Program-made: the position numbers and the translations under genes
Notes under the pieces: generated by a model
Databases searched by the model: none
What the model saw: only the letters and a program-made list of their open reading frames with translations
What the model was told of the DNA's origin: nothing
In this document: piece after piece, positions 18,526 to 27,179 of the stretch
Position numbering within the stretch: position 1 is the stretch's first letter
Layout: every line of letters starts with the position of its first letter
Assembly: GCA_016287875.1 (NCBI GenBank)
Contig: JAEEXQ010000006.1
Coordinates: forward strand, 1 to 64,000
DNA length: 64,000 nt
Direction of reading: 5' to 3'
Source: Bacteroidales bacterium
GTDB taxonomy: Bacteria; Bacteroidota; Bacteroidia; Bacteroidales; UBA932

Positions 18526-18529
18526 AACG

Positions 18530-19906
18530 TCAAGGCCGACGGCCGGCGGAGGAGGGAGCGGAGGAGCGCCCGGCAGCGAAGCGGCGGGCGGCAGCGGAGC
18601 GGCGGCAGGCGGAGGAGCGGCGGGCGGAGGAGGGGGCGGAGGGGAAGCCCAGGACGATGGCGAGTATGGCAAAAAACAGCAGGGCGAGGGGGTAGAAGAG
18701 ATTGCCGATGATGGAGGTGACGCCGATTCCGGCGAGGCCGCTGGCCATCAGCAGTTGCGCGCCGTAGGGCAGCACTCCTTGGATAATGCAGGAGAAGGTA
18801 TCCAGGATGCTGGCGGATTTGCGGGGATCGACCTTGAAGTGCGAGGCGATGTCGTGCGCGATGCGGCCGGTGGTGATGATGGCTATGGTGTTGTTCGCCG
18901 TGCAGATGTTCGCGAGTCCTACCAGCGCCGCGATGCTGAACTCAGCCCCGCGGCGGCCGGAAATCCTGTTGGTGAGGATGCGGATGATGTATTCGATGCC
19001 GCCGTTGGTGCGAATTATCTCCAGCACCCCGCCGGCCAGCATCGTAACTATGATGAGGTCTCCCATCGAAGCCACGCCCGAACCTGCCGACTGCAGGAAA
19101 CCCAGCCATCCGAAACGCCCCAAGGTAAGACCGATCAGCGCATTCAGCGCGATTCCCACGCCCAGCACTTCCAGCACGTTCATCCCGCAGAGCGCCAGCG
19201 CTATCACTGCCAGATAAGGCAGCACGAGCAGCAGATTGTAATCCCCCGGATGCGGGCCGGCACTGTATCCCAGCCCCAGATAGACATAAAGGAGGGAAAC
19301 CAGCACCGCCGCGGGCCCGGCAATCCAGATGTTCGTCCGGAACTTATCCTTCATGGAGCACCCCTGGCTGCGGGTAGATGCTATGGTGGTGTCGGAGATG
19401 AAGGAGAGATTGTCCCCGAAGAAGGCGCCTCCCACTATCCCTCCGACCACGAGAGGCAGAGGTGCACCGACTCCGGAAGCGAGGCCGGAGGCGATGGGCA
19501 CCAGCGCGACTATGGTTCCCACGCTGGTGCCGATTGCCATCGATATGAAACAGGCGGCCAGGAAAAGGCCTACCAATATGAACTTGCCGGGAAGCACCCT
19601 GAGGGTGAAGGCGACGGTGGCATCGATGCTGCCTATGGACTTGGCGGTCGAAGCGAACACCCCGGCCAGCACGAATATCCATATCATCAGCAGCACGTTG
19701 CGGTCCCCCGCACCGCGGGAGAAAACCGCCACCCGCTCTTCGATGCTCTTGCCCTTGGTAAGGGCTATGGCATATACGGCGGATATGAGGAACGCGGATA
19801 CGACCGGCACCTTGTAGAAATCCCCCGCGAAGAAGGATGACACAAGGTACACTCCCAGGAATACCAGAAGAGGGCTGAGGGCCAGGAATCCGCGGTTGCC
19901 TGTCAT
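18530..19906 (-). CDS. nhaC: NhaC family Na+/H+ antiporter with low-complexity C-terminal tail
   Basis: This 458-residue protein of the inner membrane has about 10-12 hydrophobic segments. Conserved transporter segments include ISMAIGTSVGTIVALVPIA and GGAFFGDNLSFISDTTIAST, which match the NhaC/ArsB-like ion antiporter fold that exchanges Na+ for H+. The hydrophobic core ends at about residue 420 (FFAILAIVLGF). The last 35 or so residues, rich in Ser, Ala and Arg, are encoded by repeat DNA and have no counterpart I know in the family. They were probably acquired when the original stop was lost. Its start overlaps the stop of the upstream protease gene by four bases (ATGA), so the two are coupled. 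Substrate specificity is by family only. Confidence 0.88.
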   Translation of the reverse strand: MTGNRGFLALSPLLVFLGVYLVSSFFAGDFYKVPVVSAFLISAVYAIALTKGKSIEERVAVFSRGAGDRNVLLMIWIFVLAGVFASTAKSIGSIDATVAFTLRVLPGKFILVGLFLAACFISMAIGTSVGTIVALVPIASGLASGVGAPLPLVVGGIVGGAFFGDNLSFISDTTIASTRSQGCSMKDKFRTNIWIAGPAAVLVSLLYVYLGLGYSAGPHPGDYNLLLVLPYLAVIALALCGMNVLEVLGVGIALNALIGLTLGRFGWLGFLQSAGSGVASMGDLIIVTMLAGGVLEIIRTNGGIEYIIRILTNRISGRRGAEFSIAALVGLANICTANNTIAIITTGRIAHDIASHFKVDPRKSASILDTFSCIIQGVLPYGAQLLMASGLAGIGVTSIIGNLFYPLALLFFAILAIVLGFPSAPSSARRSSACRRSAAARRFAAGRSSAPSSAGRRP

Positions 19907-22900
19907 TTGCCTATTTCCTTGAGCATTTCGGCCACGGCAGCCTCGAGCTGCTTGTCCTCGCCGCGCTCGACGCTCTCGGGATCGTTATAGACCACGATGT
20001 CGGGGACGAGCTGGAGGTTCTCCAGATAGCGGCCGTTGGCAACGCTCCAGGAGCCGATCTGAGGCACGCCGAACACCAGCGAGTTGTCCACCTGGGTCTC
20101 CCACCAAACGGAAGTGGCAGTGCCGGGCACGGGGGCACCGATGATCTTGCCGGTACCGAGGGCGCGGTAGCAGTAAGGGAATCCGCAGGCGTCGGAATAG
20201 TTGGCTTCGCAGACCACCACGCAGGAAGGCTTGACCCACTTGTCATAGGGCTCGGGGGCCATATAGACATCGTGGACCTTGCGCTCGGTATATTTCTTTC
20301 CGTCCAGGAAGGTGGCCAGGTCGTTGTGCAGCCAGCCGCCGCCGTTGTTGCGGGTATCCACGATCAGGGCATCGCAGGTGCGGTACTTGCCGAGGGCCTT
20401 GGAATAGACCTCGCGGAAGCTGGCGGAGTTCATCCCGCGCACGTGCACATAGCCCACGCGGCCGCCGGAAAGCTGCTCCACGCGCTTCTCGTTATTGCGT
20501 ACCCATCTCTGATAGAGGGCCTCGGTATCATTGGAGCTGGGGGTGACGAGTATATCCTTCTTCTTGCCATCCGCCTTGATGCCGAGGATGATGCGCTTGC
20601 CGTGCTTGCGGGCGAGAGCCCTGTACCAGGGAGTGCCGGGCTCGATGGCCTTGCCTTCGACGGAGAGGATCAGATCCCCCTCCTTCATTTCGGGAGCGGC
20701 GGCCTTGAGCAGGCTGTTGGGAAGGAACTCCTTGACCTTGAGGCCCTTGCCCGTGTAGCTCTCGTCGAAGATGACTCCGAGATGGCCGGTGCCCACCGCA
20801 GAACCGCCGTAGCGGGCTCCGGTGTGCGATCCGTTAAGTTCGCCCAGCATTTCGGAGAGCAGCTCGCGGAATGCGAAGTTGTCGGTGATATAAGGGAGGA
20901 ACTGGCGGTAGTTCTCGCCCACCTTTGCCCAGTCGACACCGTGCATGTCGGCCACATACCACTTCTCCTTGACCAGCCTCCAGCAATGCTCGAAGATGTA
21001 TTCGCGCTCCTTGTCGGGGAAGAATTCGAATTCCCCGCGGAAACTGATGGACTTGGTGGAGAGGTTCTTGGGATCGGCCTTGGCAACGCCCAGACGGGTG
21101 ATGACGAAGAGGTTCTTGCCGTCGCGGGAAGGGGCGAAGAAGCCGCCGAAACCCTTCTTGACGACCTTTACGCTGCCGTCCTTGAGATCGACGCAGACGA
21201 GGTCCCTGCCCTTCTCGAGCTGGACGCTGTAGTATATCTTCTTGCCATCGGGGGTGAGATAGTAATCACCCAGGCGGCCGGAATTGCGGGTAAGGCGGAC
21301 TATGCGGTCGAAACGTCCTTCGAGTTCGAGTTCCACCTTCTCGGGCTTCTTGGCCTTGGTGCTGTCGGCAGCCTCCTTCTCCTCTTTCTTCTTCTCCTTT
21401 GCAGCCTTCTTGTCATCCTTCAGCAGGTCCTCGATCTTGTTGAGATCGTCGCTGCGGGTGAATTTATTGTAGGCCTCTTCGTCGAAGAACATAATGAAGA
21501 CGTCGCCTTCTGCGCCCCAGCTGCCGTGGCTGCGGTAGCCGAGCTTGTCGGAGGTGAAGGTCATAGCCTTGCCGCCCAGGGCCCACTTGAAATTATCGTT
21601 GGAATATCCGCTCAGGGTGAGGTCGGTAAGCTTGCCGGTCTCCACCTCTATGAGGCAGACATCATCGTTGTACATACGCTGGTCCCCCTGATAGTTGGAG
21701 AGGATGTAGCGGCTGTCCGGGCTCCACTCGAAGGAGAGGTCGCCGTCGGAGTAGGAGTAGTTGACACCTTCGGGGAGAAGGACCTTCTCCTTGCCGCCGT
21801 CAGTGCTGCAGACGACGATGGCGGTGCGGTTGCGCAGATATGCCAGCCACTTGCCGTCGGGAGATACCTGGGGGGCGAAGCAGATCTGGCCCTTGGGGGT
21901 GATGCGCTCTTCCTTGAACTCGGTGGAGAAGGTGAAGAGCTTGTCTTTCTTGTCGGTGAGTTCGGTCTTGTAGATAGCCCACTCGCCGTCCCTTTCGGAG
22001 GAATAGAAGATGCTGCGGCCGTCCTTGCCGAAGCAGACGTCGCGCTCAGCCTCGGGAGTGTCGGTGATGCGGCGGGTGTCCCCCAGTTCGAAAGGAGTCA
22101 CATATACGTCGCCGCGGCACACGACCGCGACCTCCTTGCCGTTGGGCGAAGCATCGAAACCGGTCAGGCCGGAAAGAGAAGATGCGATGCGGTAGGTATG
22201 CTCGCGCTGGAACTCATCCTTCTTGATGGAGATCTCCAGCTTCTTGGGCTCGGAGCCCTCCTTCTGGGTGTAGAGATCGCCGTTCCAGGAATAGCACAGG
22301 GTGCCGTCGTTGCTGATGCTGAGGTAGCGGACGGGGTTGTCCTTGAAAGAACTCACGCGCACGGGGGCGGCACCGTTGATGTCGGACTTCCATACATTGG
22401 CGTCGGCAGCCCAGCCATTGGGCTCGACGGCAGTCTCGCTGCGCTCGCTCAGGTAGTAGTAGTGCACGCCGTCAGGAGCGAACACGGGCGACCTGTCCTC
22501 GCCTATGAAATCGGTCAGTTTGGTATATTTACCATTCTCCAGTTTCCAGATGTTATGGGCTGCGGAAGATGTGTGGTGCTTGCGGTAGGGATCCTCGGGA
22601 GTGACATAATCTTCGTAGAGAATAACTCCGGCCTTGTTGACGGCAACGCTCCAGGCGCGCTCGGAAGACACGCGTTCGGGCACGGGCAGATTGCCGTTGG
22701 GGGCAGCGAGGGCCTTTGCGAAATCGATGCTGTACAAAGTCGGCGCTCCCTTGGGGAAGGCGCTAGAAGTGGCGGACATCTGATAGAAAGCCCCGAAATA
22801 AATCTTACCGTCGGCCGATACTGCAAAAGGAGTCTGGGCTCCGCCGTAGTCGGTGAGGCGCTTGGGCGCGCCGCCCTTGATGGACACGGCCCAGATATCC

Positions 22901-23163
22901 TTCGAACCCTCACGGTACGAAGCGAATATCACGTACTGGCCGTCCGGGCTCCAGAGTGGCTCGGTGTCGTGGGCGGGATTGGTCGTGAGCTGCACGGCCT
23001 CGCCGCCGGCGGCAGGGACCATCCAGATGTCGCCCTGGTACACGAAAGCGACCTTGCTCCCATCGGGAGATATTGAATTCTGGCGGAGCCAACGAGGAGT
23101 CTCATTGGCGACAGCGACGGCGCAAAGGATTGCAGCCAAGGCTGTAAACAATACTTTTTTCAT
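19903..23163 (-). CDS. Tricorn-like S41 family protease
   Basis: This 1086-residue secreted protein has a signal peptide (MKKVLFTALAAILCAVAVAN), WD40-like beta-propeller blades (SPDGSKVAFVYQGDIW and similar), a charged lysine-rich linker (KEKKKEEKEAADSTKAKK), a PDZ domain and an S41 catalytic domain. The tricorn-type Ser779-His780 (GSHTG) and the nucleophile Ser990 in NYSDACG are present. I chose the ATG at 23163 because it starts the signal peptide; the longer frame upstream runs through the promoter. Tricorn proteases trim peptides from larger proteases. A minus-strand TAACTTTG box lies 33 bases upstream. Confidence 0.92.
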   Translation of the reverse strand: MKKVLFTALAAILCAVAVANETPRWLRQNSISPDGSKVAFVYQGDIWMVPAAGGEAVQLTTNPAHDTEPLWSPDGQYVIFASYREGSKDIWAVSIKGGAPKRLTDYGGAQTPFAVSADGKIYFGAFYQMSATSSAFPKGAPTLYSIDFAKALAAPNGNLPVPERVSSERAWSVAVNKAGVILYEDYVTPEDPYRKHHTSSAAHNIWKLENGKYTKLTDFIGEDRSPVFAPDGVHYYYLSERSETAVEPNGWAADANVWKSDINGAAPVRVSSFKDNPVRYLSISNDGTLCYSWNGDLYTQKEGSEPKKLEISIKKDEFQREHTYRIASSLSGLTGFDASPNGKEVAVVCRGDVYVTPFELGDTRRITDTPEAERDVCFGKDGRSIFYSSERDGEWAIYKTELTDKKDKLFTFSTEFKEERITPKGQICFAPQVSPDGKWLAYLRNRTAIVVCSTDGGKEKVLLPEGVNYSYSDGDLSFEWSPDSRYILSNYQGDQRMYNDDVCLIEVETGKLTDLTLSGYSNDNFKWALGGKAMTFTSDKLGYRSHGSWGAEGDVFIMFFDEEAYNKFTRSDDLNKIEDLLKDDKKAAKEKKKEEKEAADSTKAKKPEKVELELEGRFDRIVRLTRNSGRLGDYYLTPDGKKIYYSVQLEKGRDLVCVDLKDGSVKVVKKGFGGFFAPSRDGKNLFVITRLGVAKADPKNLSTKSISFRGEFEFFPDKEREYIFEHCWRLVKEKWYVADMHGVDWAKVGENYRQFLPYITDNFAFRELLSEMLGELNGSHTGARYGGSAVGTGHLGVIFDESYTGKGLKVKEFLPNSLLKAAAPEMKEGDLILSVEGKAIEPGTPWYRALARKHGKRIILGIKADGKKKDILVTPSSNDTEALYQRWVRNNEKRVEQLSGGRVGYVHVRGMNSASFREVYSKALGKYRTCDALIVDTRNNGGGWLHNDLATFLDGKKYTERKVHDVYMAPEPYDKWVKPSCVVVCEANYSDACGFPYCYRALGTGKIIGAPVPGTATSVWWETQVDNSLVFGVPQIGSWSVANGRYLENLQLVPDIVVYNDPESVERGEDKQLEAAVAEMLKEIGK

Positions 23164-23196
23164 ACTGATTACTGAATTAGGTAAACACCAAACTTT

Positions 23197-23233
23197 CAAA
23201 GTTAAGAAAAATCTGCGGAAATCAGTATATTTG
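23197..23233. promoter_or_regulatory. Divergent promoters for the tricorn protease gene and recO
   Basis: A minus-strand TAACTTTG (23204 to 23197) drives the protease gene, and a plus-strand TATATTTG (23226-23233) drives recO. Both match the Bacteroidota -7 consensus. The recO start codon begins nine bases after its box, leaving a leader of only a few bases. Confidence 0.6.
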
Positions 23234-23242
23234 TAAGTATAT

Positions 23243-23881
23243 ATGGAACTCGTCGTACTGAACACTACGAAACTTGGTGACAGCTCCCTGGTGCTGCACT
23301 GCCTGAGCCGCGAATACGGCAGGAGGAGTTTCATCGTCACCGTACGCAAAGGCGGTTCCAAAGCCCTCTATATGCCTTTCAGCATATTGGAAGCGCAGGA
23401 AGTCGAGAACCGCAGGTCCGAGCTCCGGAGGCTGAGGGGCGTCTCCCCCCTGCATCCCCTCAACGGGCTGCGCTCCGACCTCGACAAGAACGCCATCACC
23501 CTCTTTATGAGCGAGGTCCTGTGGAGGGCCCTGCAGGACGGTGCCGCCGAGGACGGACTCTACGACTGGTGCGTGCGCAGCATTCTCACACTCGACGCCA
23601 TCAAGGGGGACTTCCGCAACTTCCATCTCCGCTGGCTGATGGAACTGATATCCGTGCTGGGCTTCTCGCCCGCATTCGAGGACATTGCTCCCTTCGCAGG
23701 GGACAACCTGCGCGAAATCCAGGAACTTCTCGGTTCCCCCCTGCCCGAGTTCATGGTCTATCCCCTGAACGGCAAGAAACGCAGCGCCATAGCGGACAGC
23801 CTGCTGCGCTACCTCTCCGCCCATCTGGAAATCCCCCTCAACATACGCTCCCTGGCCGTGCTGGGAGATTTGTACAGATAA
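23243..23881 (+). CDS. recO: DNA repair protein RecO
   Basis: This 212-residue protein begins MELVVLNTTKLGDSSLVLHC, the N-terminal OB-fold segment of RecO, which loads RecA onto gapped DNA with RecF and RecR. The helical C-terminal part follows (FHLRWLMELISVLGFSPAFE). The four-cysteine zinc site found in many RecO proteins is missing, as is usual in Bacteroidota homologues. It is divergent from the tricorn-like gene. The next gene downstream has its own promoter box. Confidence 0.88.
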   Translation: MELVVLNTTKLGDSSLVLHCLSREYGRRSFIVTVRKGGSKALYMPFSILEAQEVENRRSELRRLRGVSPLHPLNGLRSDLDKNAITLFMSEVLWRALQDGAAEDGLYDWCVRSILTLDAIKGDFRNFHLRWLMELISVLGFSPAFEDIAPFAGDNLREIQELLGSPLPEFMVYPLNGKKRSAIADSLLRYLSAHLEIPLNIRSLAVLGDLYR

Positions 23882-23896
23882 TCGCAAGTTTTTCCT

Positions 23897-23904
23897 TAAC
23901 TTTG
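23897..23904 (+). promoter_or_regulatory. -7 promoter box for the tandem esterase gene
   Basis: TAACTTTG ends only four bases before the ATG at 23909, so transcription should begin at or next to the start codon. No Shine-Dalgarno sequence is present. Confidence 0.55.
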
Positions 23905-23908
23905 GAAT

Positions 23909-25633
23909 ATGAAAAAAACTCTTTACCTACTACTGCTCCTCTGCTGTACGCTTCAGCTTTCAGCGTGGGAGCGCCAGGCCATCTGGCCCAAGGGCAAAAT
24001 GCCCGACACGCAATCTAACCAAATTGCCGCGATGACGTCCGAAGTCAAGGCGGACGGATTCAACCCTGACAACTACCGCATTCCCTATCTGGAATGGTTC
24101 GACAAGCCCGCCAAGCCTAACGGCACCTGTATGATACTCATCTCGGGCGGCGCCTATCAGAACTGCTGCGATATGTCCCTTATAAAGTACTGGCGCGAGA
24201 CGCTCACCGCTCTTGGCGTACAGTGCGTCAACTTCGTTTACCGCACTCCCCGCCCCGTGGGCCTTCCCATCTACCAGACCGCATGGGAAGACGGCCAGAG
24301 GGCCGTGCGTATGGTGCGCAGCCAGGCCAAGGAGCGCGGCTTCGACCCCGAAAAGATAGGCGCCGTGGGAATGTCGGCCGGAGGGCATCTTACCCTTCTT
24401 CTGGCCACCAGTTCCCAGACTCCTGCATACGAGCCCATAGACGAGCTGGACAAGCTCCCCTGCCATATCAACTGGGCGGTTGCAAACGCCCCGGCATACG
24501 TAACCACCGACGGTGAGGCCGGCACCCCCGCCACCCGCGACGGCTATGGCCCGGATGTGACCATCAGCAAGGTCTTCAAGTTCGACGACCATACCTGCCC
24601 CATAAGCCTGCACCACGGAGGAAAGGATCCCTACACTCCCAACGGTTCCACCCAGGTTTACAGGCAGCTGCGCCGTATGGGCATCCCCGCGGAGCTGCAC
24701 CTCTATCCCAACAAGGCCCACGGAGCATATGGCTTCGAGCGTGCCGTGGAGTTCATGACCCAGATGGGATTCTTCGGCCCCGTAGCGCCCGAGGAGCTGC
24801 TGATGGATCGCTTCGCCTCGGACGAGGACCGCGCCGGATACAAGAAAGAAGCCATCTGGCCCGAGGGCAAGATGCCCGACCGCCAGGAGAAGCAGTGCGA
24901 GCCCTATATCGAATGGCATTTCCCTCATCAGCGCAGCACCAACGCGATACAGATAATCTATTCCGGAGGATCCTATACCGGCAACGACCCTGACGGATTC
25001 GAGGTCGCTCCCATACGCCGCTTCCTCAACTCTATGGGCGTGACCGTGGTCACCCTGAAGTACCGCACTCCCCGCCCCGCAAAGCCCCTCGCCAAGCACA
25101 CTACCGCCTGGCAGGACCTCCAGAGGGCCATACGCATAGTACGCAACGAGGCTGCCGAACACGGGCTCGACCCCAAGCGCATAGGCATAATGGGTTCCTC
25201 CGCCGGCGGACACCTGACCCTTATGGGTGTCACCTCCTCCAGGCAGAAGAGCTATCATCCCATAGACAAGATAGACAAGCTCCCCTGCAACGTGCAGTGG
25301 GGAATAGGCATATATCCCGCCTATGCCCTGACCGACGGCCTCAACAAGCCCAACACCGGCGGCGGCAATGACGACAGCGCAGTGCTTGCCCCGGAATTCA
25401 ACTTCGACCTCAGCACCGCCCCCATGCTCTTCATCCACGGAGATGCCGACGGATGGGCGTCGATGAACTCGGTCAAGGCCTGGGAAAAGATGCGCGCGAT
25501 GGGAATACAGAGCGAGCTCCACACCCTCGCAACCAGGCAGCACTGCTTCCAGAGGACCGCATCCCCCGGCACGGGCAGCTACACCTGGATGGACAGGATC
25601 TGGGAATATCTGCAACCCTTCATAAAGGACTGA
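23909..25633 (+). CDS. Secreted protein with two tandem alpha/beta-hydrolase (esterase) domains
   Basis: This 574-residue protein has a signal peptide (about residues 1-19) and two copies of the same hydrolase. Each starts with IWPxGKMPD (25-33 and 316-324) and contains the oxyanion segment ISGGAY or YSGGSY. The nucleophile elbows are GMSAGGH (Ser156) and GSSAGGH (Ser431), followed by HLTL. The aspartate and histidine of domain 1 are near 240 and 271 (GGKDPY, KAHGAYG); domain 2 has HGDADGW and TRQHCF. Both copies therefore look active. The fold matches carbohydrate-acting acetyl- or feruloyl-esterases of the Aes/BD-FAE type; the substrate is unknown. The domains have diverged, so the duplication is old. 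Confidence 0.85.
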   Translation: MKKTLYLLLLLCCTLQLSAWERQAIWPKGKMPDTQSNQIAAMTSEVKADGFNPDNYRIPYLEWFDKPAKPNGTCMILISGGAYQNCCDMSLIKYWRETLTALGVQCVNFVYRTPRPVGLPIYQTAWEDGQRAVRMVRSQAKERGFDPEKIGAVGMSAGGHLTLLLATSSQTPAYEPIDELDKLPCHINWAVANAPAYVTTDGEAGTPATRDGYGPDVTISKVFKFDDHTCPISLHHGGKDPYTPNGSTQVYRQLRRMGIPAELHLYPNKAHGAYGFERAVEFMTQMGFFGPVAPEELLMDRFASDEDRAGYKKEAIWPEGKMPDRQEKQCEPYIEWHFPHQRSTNAIQIIYSGGSYTGNDPDGFEVAPIRRFLNSMGVTVVTLKYRTPRPAKPLAKHTTAWQDLQRAIRIVRNEAAEHGLDPKRIGIMGSSAGGHLTLMGVTSSRQKSYHPIDKIDKLPCNVQWGIGIYPAYALTDGLNKPNTGGGNDDSAVLAPEFNFDLSTAPMLFIHGDADGWASMNSVKAWEKMRAMGIQSELHTLATRQHCFQRTASPGTGSYTWMDRIWEYLQPFIKD

Positions 25634-25637
25634 TCCC

Positions 25638-26573
25638 TTGAATCATCTCGGAGAGATAATATCCCTCGCGGTGGCCGCATCCTGGACCGTCACGGCCCTA
25701 TTTGCGGATAAAGCCAGCCATCGCCTGGGGTCTATGACCGCGAACGTACTGCGGCTGGCCCTGGCGATGGTTTTCCTCTCCGCCCTGCTCTGGATATCCA
25801 TAGGCCATCCCTATCCCATCTATGCCGACGGCAAGGCCTGGCTGTGGCTGGCGATGTCGGCCATAGTGGGATATGTCTTCGGGGATTGGTGCCTGTTCAA
25901 CTGCTATATCAGCATAGGGGCGCGCTTCGGGCAGCTCTTCATGACCCTGGCTCCTCCCTTCGCGGCCATTGCCGGATGGATCATACTGGGAGAGACCCTC
26001 AGCTGGAAGGCGGGGCTCGCGATGCTGGTAACCCTCAGCGGCATAGCCATCTCCATACTCAGCCGCGACGGCGGGCATCATTTCACCGTCTCCCTTCCCC
26101 TGAAAGGGATATTGCTGGGCTTGGGCGCAGGCCTGGGCCAAGGCGTTGGGCTGGTGCTGAGCAAGGTGGGTGTACAGTACTATGCGGATGCAGTTCCGGC
26201 GGATGCGCCGGCCGCTATGGACACTATGCTTCCCTTCGCCTCCACTATGATAAGAGCCCTGGTGGGAGGGGCCGGATTCCTGCTGCTGATGAGCCTGCAG
26301 CACGGTCTTCCCCGCCTGAAAAGCTCGCTGCAGGACCGCAAGGGGATGCTATTCGTGCTGATACTCACCCTCTTCGGGCCGGTGCTGGGAGTGTCGCTGT
26401 CGCTGATGGCGGTGAGATACACCGACGCAGGCATAGCATCCACGCTGATGGCACTGTCGCCGGTGCTGATACTGATTCCCTACGCATTCATCTACAAGCA
26501 ACGCATACGCTTCAAGGAGGTCCTTGGCGTTGCGGTCAGCATGGCAGGCGTCTGCCTGTTCTTCTTGTTATAA
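25638..26573 (+). CDS. EamA/DMT family membrane transporter
   Basis: This 311-residue inner-membrane protein has about ten hydrophobic helices in two EamA halves. The second half ends in the typical GIASTLMALSPVLILIPYAFIYKQRI. Members export metabolites such as amino acids or sugars; the substrate is unknown. The best start is TTG at 25638, four bases after the esterase stop, because it gives the full first helix and no ATG is available. The 3' end overlaps the convergent rdgB gene by six bases. Confidence 0.85.
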   Translation: MNHLGEIISLAVAASWTVTALFADKASHRLGSMTANVLRLALAMVFLSALLWISIGHPYPIYADGKAWLWLAMSAIVGYVFGDWCLFNCYISIGARFGQLFMTLAPPFAAIAGWIILGETLSWKAGLAMLVTLSGIAISILSRDGGHHFTVSLPLKGILLGLGAGLGQGVGLVLSKVGVQYYADAVPADAPAAMDTMLPFASTMIRALVGGAGFLLLMSLQHGLPRLKSSLQDRKGMLFVLILTLFGPVLGVSLSLMAVRYTDAGIASTLMALSPVLILIPYAFIYKQRIRFKEVLGVAVSMAGVCLFFLL

Positions 26574-27179
26574 GGAATTCAAGGCTTCGAGCATCTTCCG
26601 CAGGGCATTCCCCCTGTGGGAGATGGCATTTTTCGCATCCTCGTCCACCTCGGCAAGGGTGCGGTCGGGATAGGCATCGGGGATGAATACAGGGTCGTAG
26701 CCGAAGCCGCCGCATCCCGCGCGCTCCATAGCTATCCGTCCTTCGCAGGTTCCGTAGAATTGCTTGATTCCGCCTGCCTCCGGCAGTATCAAAGCGACGG
26801 AGCATACGAAGCGGGCCCTGCGGTCCTGTACGCCCTGCATCTTATGCAAGAGCTTGTCGATATTTGACGCGAAATTATGATCCTCTCCGAAGCCGTCCAG
26901 CGAAGCATAGCGGGCGGAATAGATGCCGGGGGCTCCGCCGAGGGCGTCCACCACGAGGCCGCTGTCATCGGCGAAGCAAGGCTGGCCGCAAAGCCCGTAC
27001 AGATTGCGGACCTTGAGTATGGCGTTCTCTTCGAAAGAATTGCCCGTCTCCTCTATGTCCACCTGTTCCTTGGTGAGGCCCAGATCGTAGGGAGAAACGA
27101 CTTCTATGCCCACAGGAGCGAGGATTTCGCGGGCTTCGCGCAGTTTGCCGGAGTTCCCGGTGGCGAATATCAGTTTCAT
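26568..27179 (-). CDS. rdgB: XTP/dITP diphosphatase RdgB (Ham1 family)
   Basis: This 203-residue protein begins MKLIFATGNSGKLREAREIL, the substrate-binding signature of the Ham1 family, and contains CFADDSGLVVDALGGAPGIYSARYA and GCGGFGYDPVF. It hydrolyses non-canonical purine triphosphates to monophosphate and pyrophosphate, keeping inosine and xanthosine out of DNA. The length is standard for the family. Its start overlaps the stop of the upstream protease gene as ATGA, so the two genes are translationally coupled. Confidence 0.97.
   Translation of the reverse strand: MKLIFATGNSGKLREAREILAPVGIEVVSPYDLGLTKEQVDIEETGNSFEENAILKVRNLYGLCGQPCFADDSGLVVDALGGAPGIYSARYASLDGFGEDHNFASNIDKLLHKMQGVQDRRARFVCSVALILPEAGGIKQFYGTCEGRIAMERAGCGGFGYDPVFIPDAYPDRTLAEVDEDAKNAISHRGNALRKMLEALNSL

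Larger units (their letters stand above)
17791..18529. other. 739-base gene-free, repeat-rich interval
   Basis: No conserved protein was recognised here on either strand, although long open frames exist because of the GC content. From left to right it holds G-rich TTGGGG repeats, a possible promoter reading left into the phosphatase gene, an inverted repeat, two copies of a hairpin and a block of 15-base tandem repeats. It separates the glycan locus from the antiporter gene. Confidence 0.8.

Noticed and set aside
18128..19840. 570-codon plus-strand open frame opposite the antiporter gene
   Set aside because: Its composition is that of an antisense GC-rich frame, it has no family similarity, and the minus-strand antiporter has clear transporter motifs.
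23164..23361. Upstream extension of the tricorn-like protease by 66 residues
   Set aside because: The signal peptide starts at 23163, and the extension overlaps recO and both promoters.
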